Shown here in pieces: positions 55,092 through 63,878 of a stretch of 64,000 nucleotides of DNA. This stretch comes from Candidatus Omnitrophota bacterium (GTDB lineage: Bacteria; Hinthialibacterota; Hinthialibacteria; Hinthialibacterales; Hinthialibacteraceae), in assembly GCA_013177805.1 (NCBI GenBank), contig JABLXU010000006.1:124001-188000 (forward strand), read 5' to 3'. Within the stretch, counting starts at the first letter, position 1, and each line of letters begins with the position of its first letter. The notes under the pieces were generated by a model. That model was given only the letters and a program-made list of their open reading frames with translations. It had not been told where the DNA came from and did no database searches. A program made the translations under genes and the position numbers.

Positions 55092-56078
55092 TTATTGCTT
55101 CAACATATCATCTACAATCGCACGGACGGTTGTGGATGAAGCCTCCGTGCCCGTTGAACTGGTGTAACTCGTATTCGTGAAGCCATTGAAGATTCGCGTT
55201 CCCGCGGGGATGACGATATCTAGATCTTTTTCACTCATGTAGTCTTCCACTTTGAATTCGGTTACTTTGTAAGTAATTTCATACTTCAACCAAAATTCGT
55301 TCGTAACGGGATGTTGGTTATATTGTTGGAAAAGGATCGTGTGGGGAATCGTGAAGCCATCATAAGTTACAAAATCCAAGTATTCATTCTCTGTGTGCCA
55401 GGCGAGGGTGTTCCGGGTGATTTTTTCGGGGATAAACGGCCGGCCGGGTGAAAAAACGAAGGTGGATGAATCATAGGGATTTCTAGATGCTTCAAGGATG
55501 TAATGATTGTCCTGGCTGGATACGCTTACTGTATTTTCATCCAATTGATATACGATTTCGTGAGCCAGGAAGGGAATGGTTTCCCTTCTTCTTTCCCCGA
55601 GGGGCATAATCATCAATGATCGTTGATTGGGATCGTAATCCGCGGTAAAGGACGCATCGAACAGCTGGATTTGCATGGTTTTTTGCAGAACGGTATCGTA
55701 AACCGTCAGCATGAAGGTATCCATGTCCAGGCATTTGTAATAATAAAGAGTCACATAGTCAGACATATTCCCTTCCAGATAATATTTGACATTGTTTTGC
55801 AGAACTTTCTCATACGTTGCCTGATCCATCGAACGGCCGAATTCCTGCTGCCGGGCGGCCAACCGTTGCATTTCGTATTGTGTGGCTTCCCCGGCATCGG
55901 AAAACATGGGGTGGGTTAGGGGATGGACTTCGACCGTGCACGAAAACGGCATGATCTTTTGGCTGTGTTCCCGCATGGCGGCAATCGACGGCTCTTCGGC
56001 GTGAACGGGAACCGCCGCGGCCAGAACGGAAACCGTGAGTAACAAACTGATGAGTGTGTGAGAGAATCGCTTCATCAT
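55092..56078 (-). CDS. Secreted hypothetical protein, partner of the cysteine-rich protein
   Basis: A 328-residue exported protein. AGGAGGAAG precedes a double ATG, and the signal peptide is clear (HTLISLLLTVSVLAAAVPVHA). The mature part is beta-rich with 'NNVKYYLEGNMSDYVTLYYYK', 'QLFDASFTADYDPNQRSLMIMPLGERRRETIPFLAHEIVYQL' and a C-terminal 'YEITYKVTEFKVEDYMSEKDLDIVIPAGTRIFNG'. This layout resembles LolA-like or outer-membrane lipoprotein-sorting folds, without a firm match. Only one cysteine lies in the mature part. It is the first gene of a two-gene unit with the cysteine-rich secreted protein at 54604, 62 bases away. Confidence 0.72.
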   Translation of the reverse strand: MMKRFSHTLISLLLTVSVLAAAVPVHAEEPSIAAMREHSQKIMPFSCTVEVHPLTHPMFSDAGEATQYEMQRLAARQQEFGRSMDQATYEKVLQNNVKYYLEGNMSDYVTLYYYKCLDMDTFMLTVYDTVLQKTMQIQLFDASFTADYDPNQRSLMIMPLGERRRETIPFLAHEIVYQLDENTVSVSSQDNHYILEASRNPYDSSTFVFSPGRPFIPEKITRNTLAWHTENEYLDFVTYDGFTIPHTILFQQYNQHPVTNEFWLKYEITYKVTEFKVEDYMSEKDLDIVIPAGTRIFNGFTNTSYTSSTGTEASSTTVRAIVDDMLKQ

Positions 56079-56432
56079 CTTCCTCCTGCAAAATTTTTCC
56101 TCCGAAGAGGGTGGGTGTGAACATCATTTCAAGGACCCTACTTTTTTCTTGAAACCATTCGATACAGAACGCCTTCCTCCCGGACCGGGTAATGATTTCT
56201 GAAGACCGTTCATTGGCGTATATGTCCGGTACAACTAGGACAATAGCGTGGCATTTCTCTGATGTCAACCAAAAATTTACGAAGAACAACCAGAGCGAAG
56301 GAACGGTACTCCACACTTTTTGCAATTCGAGGGGAGAGAGACCGTAAAATACACGGCCGAGGCGCGGAGAAAGGATTCCGGGGAAAATGAGGGAGGCCTG
56401 GAGGTGATAAGGAAAGTGAGCACATGATAGCA

Positions 56433-56456
56433 GGGGGCACGTTGCCATGTGCCCCC
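56433..56456. repeat. GC-rich hairpin GGGGGCAC/GTGCCCCC
   Basis: A perfect 8-bp stem (56433-56440 with 56449-56456) and an 8-base loop. It is isolated from any U-tract, so it is REP-like rather than a terminator. Confidence 0.55.
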
Positions 56457-56521
56457 TATGGAAGTGGGCAGAGATTTCGGATTGGAAATGGGAGGATCAG
56501 CGGGTTGGGAGGGAAAAGCTC

Positions 56522-56543
56522 GGGCGGACACCTAGGTCCGCCC
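56522..56543. repeat. GC-rich hairpin GGGCGGAC/GTCCGCCC
   Basis: A perfect 8-bp stem (56522-56529 with 56536-56543), followed by CTACAAAAATTCC. The GTCCGCCCCTA end recalls the tandem CGCCCCTATC at 221-240. Confidence 0.55.
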
Positions 56544-56620
56544 CTACAAAAATTCCCTCATCGTATCGCTCTCCCGGAGTGGAGGGGATGACGGAAGAGA
56601 ATGGTTGTAGACGCGACGAA

Positions 56621-57904
56621 TTATCCCGCCACGGCCTTGAAGGCGGTTTCGGCGGCGTGAATGGTGCGTTCGATTTCGCGGTTGGAGTGGGCGTTGGAGA
56701 GGAAAAACGCCTCGAATTGGGAGGGTGGCAGGTAGATTCCGGCTTCCAGCATGGAGCGCCAGAACGCGGCGTAGCGTTGCGTGTCCGATTGGCAGGCGGA
56801 TGCGAAATCGGTGACCGGCCGGTTGGTGAAGAAGACGGTCATCATCGAACCTACGGCGTTAATTTGCACCGGGACGCCCGCCGCCTGGGCCGCCTCGCGC
56901 AGTCCCTGGACCAGGATTTCGGCTTTTTGCTCCAAATTCTCGTAAAATCCGGGGGATTTGATGAGTTGCAGGGTCGCGATCCCGCCAGCAGTGGCCACCG
57001 GATTCCCCGAGAGGGTGCCGGCCTGGTAGACTTCGCCCTCGGGCGCGACATGTTTCATGATGAGGTCTGATCCGCCATACGCGGCGATGGGCATTCCGCC
57101 GCCCATGATCTTGCCCAGGGTGGTGAGGTCGGGTAGCACGCCGTAGCGTTCTTGCGCCCCGCCATAGGCCACCCGGAAGCCGGTCATCACTTCGTCGAAG
57201 ATCAGCACCGATTCGTGCTCGGCGGTGAGGACGCGGAGGGTTTCGAGATAGCCGGGCTGGGGAGGGACTACGCCCATGTTGCCGGCCACCGGTTCCACGA
57301 TGAGGGCCGCGATTTCCTTGGAGTGCTTCCGAAACGCCTCGCGCGCGGCGTCGATGTCGTTGTAGGGGATCAAGATGGTATCTTCCACTACCGATTTCGG
57401 CACACCCGGGGTACTGGGGATCGCCAGGGTGGCCACGCCCGATCCGGCCTGGGCCAGCAGGGCGTCGTGGTGGCCGTGGTAACCTCCGATCATCTTGACG
57501 ATCTTGCTGCGGCGGGTGAAGGCACGGGCCAGGCGGACGGCGCTGAGGGTGGCTTCTGTCCCCGAATTGACCAGCCGCACCTTGTCGATGGAAGGAACCG
57601 CGTCCACGATCATGCGGGCGATGGTTACTTCCCGGCGTGTCGGGACGCCGAAAGCCGTGCCCTCCCGTACCGCGCTTTCCATGGCGGAAACCACCTCCGG
57701 ATGCGCGTGTCCCAGGATGAGCGGGCCCCAGGCGCAAACGTAATCAATATAGGCGTTTTCGTCCTCATCGGTGAGGATGCAGCCCTTGCCGCGCGCCGCG
57801 AAAAAGGGCGTGCCTCCCACGGCGTTCCAGGCCCGGACAGGGCTGTTGACCCCGCCGGGGATGACCGCCGTGGCGGCGGCGAACAATTCGGACGATTTGG
57901 ACAT
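56621..57904 (-). CDS. hemL: Glutamate-1-semialdehyde 2,1-aminomutase
   Basis: A 427-residue PLP enzyme that makes 5-aminolevulinate for haem and other tetrapyrroles by the C5 pathway. Signatures are VNSPVRAWNAVGGTP at the start, the gating-loop SGTEATLSA, FDEVMTGFR, and the PLP lysine at 265 in TTLGKIMGGGMP; QAGTLSGNPVATAGG follows. Length and residue positions match authentic HemL rather than other class-III aminotransferases. A tRNA-Met gene lies 61 bases upstream on the same strand. Other hem genes are not in the window. Confidence 0.96.
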   Translation of the reverse strand: MSKSSELFAAATAVIPGGVNSPVRAWNAVGGTPFFAARGKGCILTDEDENAYIDYVCAWGPLILGHAHPEVVSAMESAVREGTAFGVPTRREVTIARMIVDAVPSIDKVRLVNSGTEATLSAVRLARAFTRRSKIVKMIGGYHGHHDALLAQAGSGVATLAIPSTPGVPKSVVEDTILIPYNDIDAAREAFRKHSKEIAALIVEPVAGNMGVVPPQPGYLETLRVLTAEHESVLIFDEVMTGFRVAYGGAQERYGVLPDLTTLGKIMGGGMPIAAYGGSDLIMKHVAPEGEVYQAGTLSGNPVATAGGIATLQLIKSPGFYENLEQKAEILVQGLREAAQAAGVPVQINAVGSMMTVFFTNRPVTDFASACQSDTQRYAAFWRSMLEAGIYLPPSQFEAFFLSNAHSNREIERTIHAAETAFKAVAG

Positions 57905-57965
57905 GCTTCACCTATAAAAAACCGGCAACTCATTGGGGAAATTTGAGTTACCGGAGGATGGGCCA

Positions 57966-58042
57966 TGGTAGCGGCGCAGGGACTTGAACCCCGGACGCCA
58001 CGGATATGAGCCGTGTGCTCTAACCAGCTGAGCTACGCCGCC
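57966..58042 (-). tRNA. tRNA-Met (CAT anticodon), elongator-like
   Basis: A 77-nt cloverleaf ending in encoded CCA. The acceptor stem is GGCGGCG with CGCCGCT. The D-arm is AGCTCAGCTGGTTAGAGC, the anticodon stem CACGG/CCGTG has loop CTCATAT (anticodon CAT), and the T-arm is GGGGTTCAAGTCCC-like. The sequence resembles elongator tRNA-Met. A tRNA-Ile with lysidine-modified CAT cannot be fully excluded; the initiator type is unlikely. Confidence 0.95.
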
Positions 58043-58173
58043 ATCGAGAGTGTGTATCTGAAAAATTGTACCTTTATTATAGCACCTCCAATCTAAAGAG
58101 AGAACATGTTCGAGGCCTTTTTTCGGGTCTTTTTGGACTTGGCCTGATCCCCCTCTTGCAGGGCAGGAACGGT

Positions 58174-58590
58174 TCACCCGCAGAGTTCCTCCGGCTTGAA
58201 AAAGAGTGCCACTTCGCGCTGGGCGCTTTCCAGGGAATCGCTGCCGTGCACGATATTGCGCGTGAAATTGTTGGCCAAGTCGCCCCGGATAGTGCCGGGT
58301 TCGGCCAACAGGGGATTGGTCTTCCCCATCATCAGCCGCAAGGCAGACACGATGCCCTCGCCGCGCCAAACCATGGCGACCAACGGCCCCTCGGTGATAT
58401 AGGAAATCAACTCCTCGAAAAATGGTTTCCCTTGGTGTTCGGCGTAGTGTTGTTGAGCCAGTTCACGGGACATGCGCATCAATTTCATTCCCGCAAGATC
58501 CCACCCGCGCTTTTCCAGCCGCGAGATAATTTCGCCCACCAGTTTGCGTTGGACCCCGTCGGGTTTGATCAGGAGCAGCGTTTCTTCCAT
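58174..58590 (-). CDS. ndk: Nucleoside diphosphate kinase
   Basis: A 138-residue cytosolic enzyme balancing nucleoside triphosphate pools. [18 protein letters not shown] at the start, the active-site phosphohistidine His115 in NIVHGSDS, and [30 protein letters not shown] are canonical. Length is standard. A start-proximal GGGG precedes the ATG. It lies on the same strand as the upstream Gfo/Idh gene (177 bases) and the downstream tRNA. Confidence 0.97.
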   Translation of the reverse strand: MEETLLLIKPDGVQRKLVGEIISRLEKRGWDLAGMKLMRMSRELAQQHYAEHQGKPFFEELISYITEGPLVAMVWRGEGIVSALRLMMGKTNPLLAEPGTIRGDLANNFTRNIVHGSDSLESAQREVALFFKPEELCG

Positions 58591-58767
58591 GGTCCCCCTT
58601 GTGATCTCTTATGTTTATGTTATTGCGTCAGAGGCGTTATCCAAAGGGGAGAAGGTAGCACCGGACGGGAATTCAATCAAGCAGCATGGCCGTTCCGATG
58701 GCGAAGATTCTTGTTCATTTCTGCCAAACATCCTGGACAAGGCGTGCCTCTCCGATTCGGCTGTCAT

Positions 58768-59829
58768 TTACACACTCACTGCCGTGGATTTGTAGTGCGA
58801 GCGGTAGAGGGCCTCGATGATTTTCAGAAACTTGTATTCTTCCTCGCCGGGAGTGGCCGGCGGGCGGTTTTTCTGGATGGCTTCAACGAAGTCTTGGACG
58901 ATATTGAGATTGACGTTCCAGCGTTCGAAATCGGTGGCGGGGGCGATGGTGACCGGTTTGCCGCTGCGGTCTTCGTAGATCTGGAAAAAGATGTCCTGGG
59001 TCCAGGCCAGGGGATCGAAAGCCAGGCCGGCGCGCGAGCCAAAGATGCGTACGCGGGTCGAACTGTTCATGTGGGCCGCCCAGGCCCGTTCCCACAGCAC
59101 CGTGAGGCCACCCTTGCAGCGGAGGAAAGCCCCGCCGTGTTCTTCCACGTCGAACACGAGATCTTGCGGAGGTTCATCGATGCCCCGGAAGCAAAATCCG
59201 TCGATTCGTTCGACGGCCAGGTTGTCGAAAAGGCCGAAAAGGATGTTCAAATCGTAGATCCCCCAGTCGAGCATGGCGCCGCCGCCGGCCTTGGATTTGT
59301 CGAGGCACCAGGTGGCGGTGGGATGGTAATCGAGGCCGGGGCGGTTGCGCCGGGAAATCCCGGAGAGGGTGACATGATACACGTTTCCCAGTTCGCCTTC
59401 CGTGATAATCTCGCGGGCTTTCCGCACGGTGGGGCTGAAGCGGTAACGGCCGGAGCAGGAAGCCAGGATTCTGCCCGCCCGGCGGGCGCGTTTGACCATG
59501 CGGTAGGCCGACGCGGCGCTAGTGGTCATAGGTTTTTCGCACAGGACGTGTTTTCCCGCAGCGAGGGCGGCCAGCGCGATTTCCTCATGCGCGAAGGAAG
59601 GCACGCAGATGACGACGCCATCGATTTCCTCGAGGGCCAGCAGATCCTTGTAATTCGTGAAGGTCTGGGGGATGGCGTACTCGGCGGCGGCCTTGGCGAG
59701 TTGGGACTCATTGGAATCGGCGATGGCTGCCACCTTGCATCGGGGGATCACCCGGAATCCACGGATGTGTTCCAGCCCGATCATGCCGACGCCGATGATG
59801 CCGATTTGAATTTCCTGCCGCTTGCTCAT
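58768..59829 (-). CDS. Cytosolic Gfo/Idh/MocA family oxidoreductase
   Basis: A 353-residue NAD(P)-dependent oxidoreductase without a signal peptide. The Rossmann motif is IGIIGVGMIG at about 7-16, and the catalytic-lysine signature CEKPMTTS lies at about 94. The C-terminal domain has the usual GGGAMLDWGIYDLNILFGLF segment. It differs from the exported paralogue at 302 in lacking a Tat signal, so the two act in different compartments. The ATG at 59829 is used; a TTG three codons upstream sits closer to the AAGGAG site and is possible. The sugar substrate is unknown. Confidence 0.9.
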   Translation of the reverse strand: MSKRQEIQIGIIGVGMIGLEHIRGFRVIPRCKVAAIADSNESQLAKAAAEYAIPQTFTNYKDLLALEEIDGVVICVPSFAHEEIALAALAAGKHVLCEKPMTTSAASAYRMVKRARRAGRILASCSGRYRFSPTVRKAREIITEGELGNVYHVTLSGISRRNRPGLDYHPTATWCLDKSKAGGGAMLDWGIYDLNILFGLFDNLAVERIDGFCFRGIDEPPQDLVFDVEEHGGAFLRCKGGLTVLWERAWAAHMNSSTRVRIFGSRAGLAFDPLAWTQDIFFQIYEDRSGKPVTIAPATDFERWNVNLNIVQDFVEAIQKNRPPATPGEEEYKFLKIIEALYRSHYKSTAVSV

Positions 59830-59908
59830 GAGATTCAATGACTCCTTCGCCCGTGTATAACCGTATCTGGAAATTCAGCGTAGGGTGCATCCATGGAAAC
59901 CTGGTCAA

Positions 59909-60562
59909 TCAAATCGTCCATAGTTCCTCCGGCAGGTGGTGGACATCGTTCAGGCTGACGATGATCTTGCGGGCATCCCCGAACCACCGGACGTGTGAGA
60001 ACGAGGCATTCCGGAACGTGAAAGTCACGGAGCGGTTGGAATTCAGCCCCAGCAGGTGATGAAAGAGAATCCGGCCGAATTCGATATGGCCGATCAGGCA
60101 GACCCGGTCCTCTGTGTCCCGGTGGCGTTCTTCGAGGATGCCAAGGGCTTGTCGCGCCCGTAGGTTGATTTCCTCTGTAGTTTCAGCGGTTTGCGGCCAC
60201 CAGCGGCCCTCGCCCAGAGAGGCGGGGAGGTTCGCCCAGGGGAAAAGGTCCCGCAGTTCGGGAGCCGTGCGGGCGTTCCAGGCGGTCCCCCAGGTCTCGC
60301 AAAAGACGGGGGAGATGACCGGATCGAGCGGGAGGGTCTGGCGGAGAAGGTCCACGGTTTGCAGGGCACGGTACAGGGGGCTGCAATAGAGATGGGTGAT
60401 GCCTTCCCGCGCCAGCCGGGCCGCGGCTTGGTTTATCTGCCGGACGCCGGTTTCGGTCATGGGAGGATCCAGGCCGGCGATGCCGGAGACATTGCCCACG
60501 GTTTGTCCATGCCGCACGAAAAATAAATCCACTTGTTTGTCCTTCCCTTCGGCTATTTCCAA
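59909..60562 (-). CDS. Histidine phosphatase superfamily (phosphoglycerate-mutase-like) protein
   Basis: A 217-residue cytosolic histidine phosphatase. The phosphoacceptor motif is FFVRHGQTVGN (Arg17-His18-Gly19). The second catalytic His lies in VCLIGHIEFGRILF, and the intermediate segment YCSPLYRALQTVDLL is typical. Within the superfamily it looks like a broad-specificity phosphatase (PhoE/CobC-like) rather than true glycolytic phosphoglycerate mutase. It begins 70 or so bases upstream of the Gfo/Idh gene on the same strand. Confidence 0.9.
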   Translation of the reverse strand: MEIAEGKDKQVDLFFVRHGQTVGNVSGIAGLDPPMTETGVRQINQAAARLAREGITHLYCSPLYRALQTVDLLRQTLPLDPVISPVFCETWGTAWNARTAPELRDLFPWANLPASLGEGRWWPQTAETTEEINLRARQALGILEERHRDTEDRVCLIGHIEFGRILFHHLLGLNSNRSVTFTFRNASFSHVRWFGDARKIIVSLNDVHHLPEELWTI

Positions 60563-60718
60563 CCGATTGAACTTTGTGGCGATCCCGCAATAATGAGCGA
60601 TATGCGCCGCGGCAGCGCGGGATTGTGCGGGATTGTGGTTGTTACTCTATCATTCCCGCCGGAGTGGACAAGGCCGGGATTTCGAATCATAAGTCGTGTC
60701 AAGAGAGGAGCCGTATCA

Positions 60719-61081
60719 ATGGAAATCACCCGCGATGAATTGAAACGGATATTGCGTGAGCTGATTCAGGAAGATCTGCCGGTAGGCCATACGCCTCTGG
60801 GCGACCGGTGGATTGGAGGCAAAATGTATTTACAGCCCCGCGATTCGAACGCCACGCCCAAGGAGATCCCCATCGAGGTGTTTTTCCACAAGATCGTCAT
60901 GGTCCGCGACCGCCTGCGGGTGATGGAGCAAGCGATCAATGCCCATAAGAAATTGACCGACGAAGACAAAGTGAATTTGCAGCAATATATCACCAAGATT
61001 TACGGATCGCTGACCACGTTCAACGTGTTGTTCAAGGACAAATCCGATCATTTCGTGGGGGAGAGCGGGAAGGAGAAGTAG
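60719..61081 (+). CDS. Conserved-looking small cytosolic protein of unknown function
   Basis: A 120-residue soluble protein. GAGGAG precedes the ATG at 60719; the longer frame from 60533 overlaps the upstream gene start and lacks a site. The sequence (MEITRDELKRILRELIQEDL, GDRWIGGKMYLQPRD, EIPIEVFFHKIVMVRDRLRV, ITKIYGSLTTFNVLFKDKSD) has two predicted helical parts around a short strand-rich centre, and the codon use is ordinary. No known domain is recognised. It is divergent from the histidine phosphatase and stands alone. Confidence 0.72.
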   Translation: MEITRDELKRILRELIQEDLPVGHTPLGDRWIGGKMYLQPRDSNATPKEIPIEVFFHKIVMVRDRLRVMEQAINAHKKLTDEDKVNLQQYITKIYGSLTTFNVLFKDKSDHFVGESGKEK

Positions 61082-61205
61082 AGGTGGTCCAGAGGTTGAA
61101 CCACGGACAGTTCAGAAAAGCTATGTGGATTTCATGGATCAAGGGGGATAGAGTGTAAATCTGACGAGAAAAGTAATGCCGTAAAATTTTCTCTCACCCC
61201 GGCCC

Positions 61206-61221
61206 TCTCCCAGAAGGGAGA
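61206..61221. repeat. REP-like CCCTCTCCC palindrome, copy 5
   Basis: TCTCCC-agaa-GGGAGA with the lead-in TCTCACCCCGGCCC, in the spacer between the 120-residue protein and queC. It belongs to the same family as copies 1-4. Confidence 0.65.
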
Positions 61222-61341
61222 CGTCTTCATAGGGGAGAAGGAGGTGGTGGGGTGTGATCCTATCGAGACTCATCCAACGGATTGAAGGCTGAGAGAGTCC
61301 TGCATTCGGGCAAATAATAACAAACCGTAAAAAGAGAAATT

Positions 61342-62094
61342 ATGGAAAGAGAAAGAACAATGACCACAGAGGAAAAACCGGCATCCCGGGACGGCTCAGG
61401 ACCGGCAAGGGCGGTGGTGTTGCTGAGCGGGGGGGTGGATTCGGCCACGGCGTTGGCGGTGGCGCGCAACGAAGGCTTTCACTGCGTGGCGTTGAGTTTC
61501 CGCTATGGCCAGCGGCATGAAATCGAACTGCACGCCGCCCGGCGGGTGGCGCAATCCCTGGGAGTGACGGATCATCGCATTGTTGAAATCGATCTGCGGC
61601 AATTCGGGAAATCGGCTCTTACCGGTGATATCGAGGTCCCTAAAAACCGCCCGCTGGAGGAAATGAGCAGTGCCATTCCGGTGACCTATGTCCCGGCGCG
61701 GAATATCATCTTTCTCGCGTACGCCCTGGCGCTCGCCGAAGTGACGGGGAGCCAGGCGATCTTCATCGGAGTCAACGCGATCGATTACAGCGGTTACCCG
61801 GATTGCCGTCCTGCGTTTATACAACAGTTTGAGGAAATGGCCCGGACCGGCACCCAAATGGGCGTCGAAGGCCGGCCAGTCCGTATCCACGCCCCGCTTC
61901 TGTATCTGAGCAAGGCGGAAATCATCCGGCGGGGAGCGGCTTTGGGAGTCGATTATGCCCTCACGCACAGTTGCTATGATCCCGATGCCGAGGGCCGCGC
62001 GTGCGGCCAGTGCGACAGCTGCCGGCTCCGCAAAAAGGGATTTGCCGAAGCGGGGATACCCGATCCCGCCGTCTATGTCTCGCATGCCGGGTGA
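61342..62094 (+). CDS. queC: 7-cyano-7-deazaguanine synthase
   Basis: A 250-residue cytosolic ATP-dependent enzyme making preQ0, the precursor of queuosine in tRNA. The PP-loop [13 protein letters not shown] lies at 26-38, and [12 protein letters not shown] follows. The C-terminal zinc site has Cys211, Cys221, Cys224 and Cys227 ([19 protein letters not shown]). The start is taken at 61342, but an ATG at 61360 is nearly as likely since no strong ribosome site is present. No other queuosine genes (queD, queE, queF) are in the window. The DUF2961 lipoprotein gene starts within its last codons. Confidence 0.96.
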   Translation: MERERTMTTEEKPASRDGSGPARAVVLLSGGVDSATALAVARNEGFHCVALSFRYGQRHEIELHAARRVAQSLGVTDHRIVEIDLRQFGKSALTGDIEVPKNRPLEEMSSAIPVTYVPARNIIFLAYALALAEVTGSQAIFIGVNAIDYSGYPDCRPAFIQQFEEMARTGTQMGVEGRPVRIHAPLLYLSKAEIIRRGAALGVDYALTHSCYDPDAEGRACGQCDSCRLRKKGFAEAGIPDPAVYVSHAG

Positions 62095-63853
62095 TGGCGG
62101 ATTGGCGCGGGGATGGCTCCTGACCTTGTTGGTTGTTTTGAGTTGCGTGGCATGTGGGTCTCCCACGCCGGAGACGGAGGGGGAGGGGGCGGAACCCGTG
62201 TTGGAGTTCAAGGGCCAAGACACGGCGTATTTTGTCAAGCGGATGACGGATTGGACGCGTTTTTCCCGTGCGGACGCCTCCCAGCGCCTGGTGATGCGCT
62301 CCAGCCATCATCCCGCCCATGAACCGCAGGACGCGGGGGTGTTTTGGGGCGATCCGCTTATTCAAGACGGCCACGAGTGGCATGTGATGTTGGATGAAAA
62401 GGGGCCGGGTTGTATCACCCGCCTCTGGTTGTCCAGCGGCGCGCAAGGACGGCTGCGGTTTGAATTCGACAATGAAATCCGCCCCCGCCTGGAGATGAGT
62501 GTGGCGGAATTTTTCAGCGGATCGCTCAAAGAGGCCGCGGGCCCCTTCATCCTCTCGGTATCGGAAACCGGCAGCGGTCATGTCAGTTACATGCCCATGC
62601 CATTTCAGACCCGGTGCCGGGTCATGACCGACACCACCCAACCGGATTTCAAGTATCAAATCAATGCCCTGATTCTGGCGCCCACCGAAGAAGTCCATAC
62701 CTTCACGCCGCTTTTCGACGCCCGTACCCGGAAGGCGTTCGTGGAGGCGGTAACCCAGATCCATACGCCGGGGTATCAGCGGTTTCAATCCGTCGAAAAG
62801 CAAGAGAGACGCTATACGCTTCACCCCCATCAAACAGAGATGCTGCTCAATTTTCCCGGCCCGGCCGCGATCGACTATCTGGAATTCCAATTCGCGGAGG
62901 AGCCGGTCACGGAGGTGCTGAACAATCTGGAATTGACCCTCTACTGGGACCATCTGAACTATCCCAGCGTTTTGTGCAGCCTGATCGATTTTTTCTGTGG
63001 CAACCGCCTGCAAGACGATTGGAACACCTTGCCGCTTGGGTATCAGCGGGCCCAGAAAAAACTCTACTGCCAGTTTTACATGCCCTTTTATGACAACGCC
63101 CGGTTGAACCTGAAAAACAAGAATGAAAAACCCATTTCCCTCACCTTCCGGTATCATGTCAAGTTGGTCGATGTACCCAGGGATACGTTGTATCTGCATG
63201 CCCGGTCGCGGCAGCGGGTTTTCAACGTTGGATTGTTGTATCCCGTGCTGGAATATGAAGGCAGCGGGTATTTCGCCGGTTGGAACATGATCAGCCTGGC
63301 CGAACCGATGGAACCTAAGTCGTTTTTTCTGGAAGGCGATGAATATTTCTATATCAACGGGGAAGCCGAGCCGTCCTGGAACGGAACCGGCCTGGACAAT
63401 TATTTTAACGGCGACGACCGGTTAGAGCACGCGGCCCGGTTTCAGTATCCCTTATTTGGATGCATTGGCCGGACGGAATCGGCGGGCGGCGGCTTCAATT
63501 GTTACCGGTTTCACTTGCTCGACGCGATTCCCTTCCACACGTCGCTGGTGCTGGCGCAGGAGGCCGGGTGTCCCATTCAATTCGCTTCCCTTCCGGTTGA
63601 ACGGCCGGTGCGGACGACTAACAAGTGGACGTGTTTCTGGTATGGCCGCCCGGCCACGGGAATCGTTCCCCGGGGTGAGAATCTCTACTATTGCAATCCC
63701 ACCCAAGATCCGCAAGGCGTGCCGGACGAAAACAGCCCCTTGTTGCAAAGCGAATCGTTTCAGATCAAACTCCCCAAGGGAACTTGGTGGATTCACGTAG
63801 CGCCGATCTGGGATTTAACCCGAGTCCAAAGCATCCAAAAAGTGGTGGAATAA
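62084..63853 (+). CDS. DUF2961 (GH172-like) lipoprotein
   Basis: A 589-residue exported lipoprotein. The signal peptide ends in a lipobox ([16 protein letters not shown], with the lipidated Cys in V-A-C-G), so it is anchored in a membrane facing outward. The DUF2961 core is recognisable from [13 protein letters not shown] and the following beta-sandwich strands ([19 protein letters not shown]). Later [26 protein letters not shown] belongs to the same jelly-roll fold. DUF2961 proteins include GH172 enzymes acting on fructose or arabinofuranose sugars; the exact activity is inference. The ATG at 62084 is chosen for the signal peptide. It overlaps queC by 11 bases. Confidence 0.85.
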   Translation: MPGDGGLARGWLLTLLVVLSCVACGSPTPETEGEGAEPVLEFKGQDTAYFVKRMTDWTRFSRADASQRLVMRSSHHPAHEPQDAGVFWGDPLIQDGHEWHVMLDEKGPGCITRLWLSSGAQGRLRFEFDNEIRPRLEMSVAEFFSGSLKEAAGPFILSVSETGSGHVSYMPMPFQTRCRVMTDTTQPDFKYQINALILAPTEEVHTFTPLFDARTRKAFVEAVTQIHTPGYQRFQSVEKQERRYTLHPHQTEMLLNFPGPAAIDYLEFQFAEEPVTEVLNNLELTLYWDHLNYPSVLCSLIDFFCGNRLQDDWNTLPLGYQRAQKKLYCQFYMPFYDNARLNLKNKNEKPISLTFRYHVKLVDVPRDTLYLHARSRQRVFNVGLLYPVLEYEGSGYFAGWNMISLAEPMEPKSFFLEGDEYFYINGEAEPSWNGTGLDNYFNGDDRLEHAARFQYPLFGCIGRTESAGGGFNCYRFHLLDAIPFHTSLVLAQEAGCPIQFASLPVERPVRTTNKWTCFWYGRPATGIVPRGENLYYCNPTQDPQGVPDENSPLLQSESFQIKLPKGTWWIHVAPIWDLTRVQSIQKVVE

Positions 63854-63878
63854 GGGATTCAACGGCATGCTGCGGGAA

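Larger units (their letters stand above)
56079..56620. other. Intergenic region with two REP-like hairpins
   Basis: These 542 bases lie between the secreted-protein gene start and the hemL stop. They hold two compact GC-rich palindromes (56433-56456 and 56522-56543) and presumably the cassette promoter. A plus-strand frame here runs antisense into hemL and is rejected. Confidence 0.5.

Noticed and set aside
58066-59841. 591-codon plus-strand frame across ndk and the Gfo/Idh gene
   Set aside because: It lies antisense to two certain genes; long antisense frames are expected from GC-rich codon use here.
61262-61341. preQ1 riboswitch before queC
   Set aside because: The queC leader was checked because preQ1 aptamers often sit there; the A-rich tail is present, but no stem-loop matching the preQ1-I or -II consensus could be drawn.
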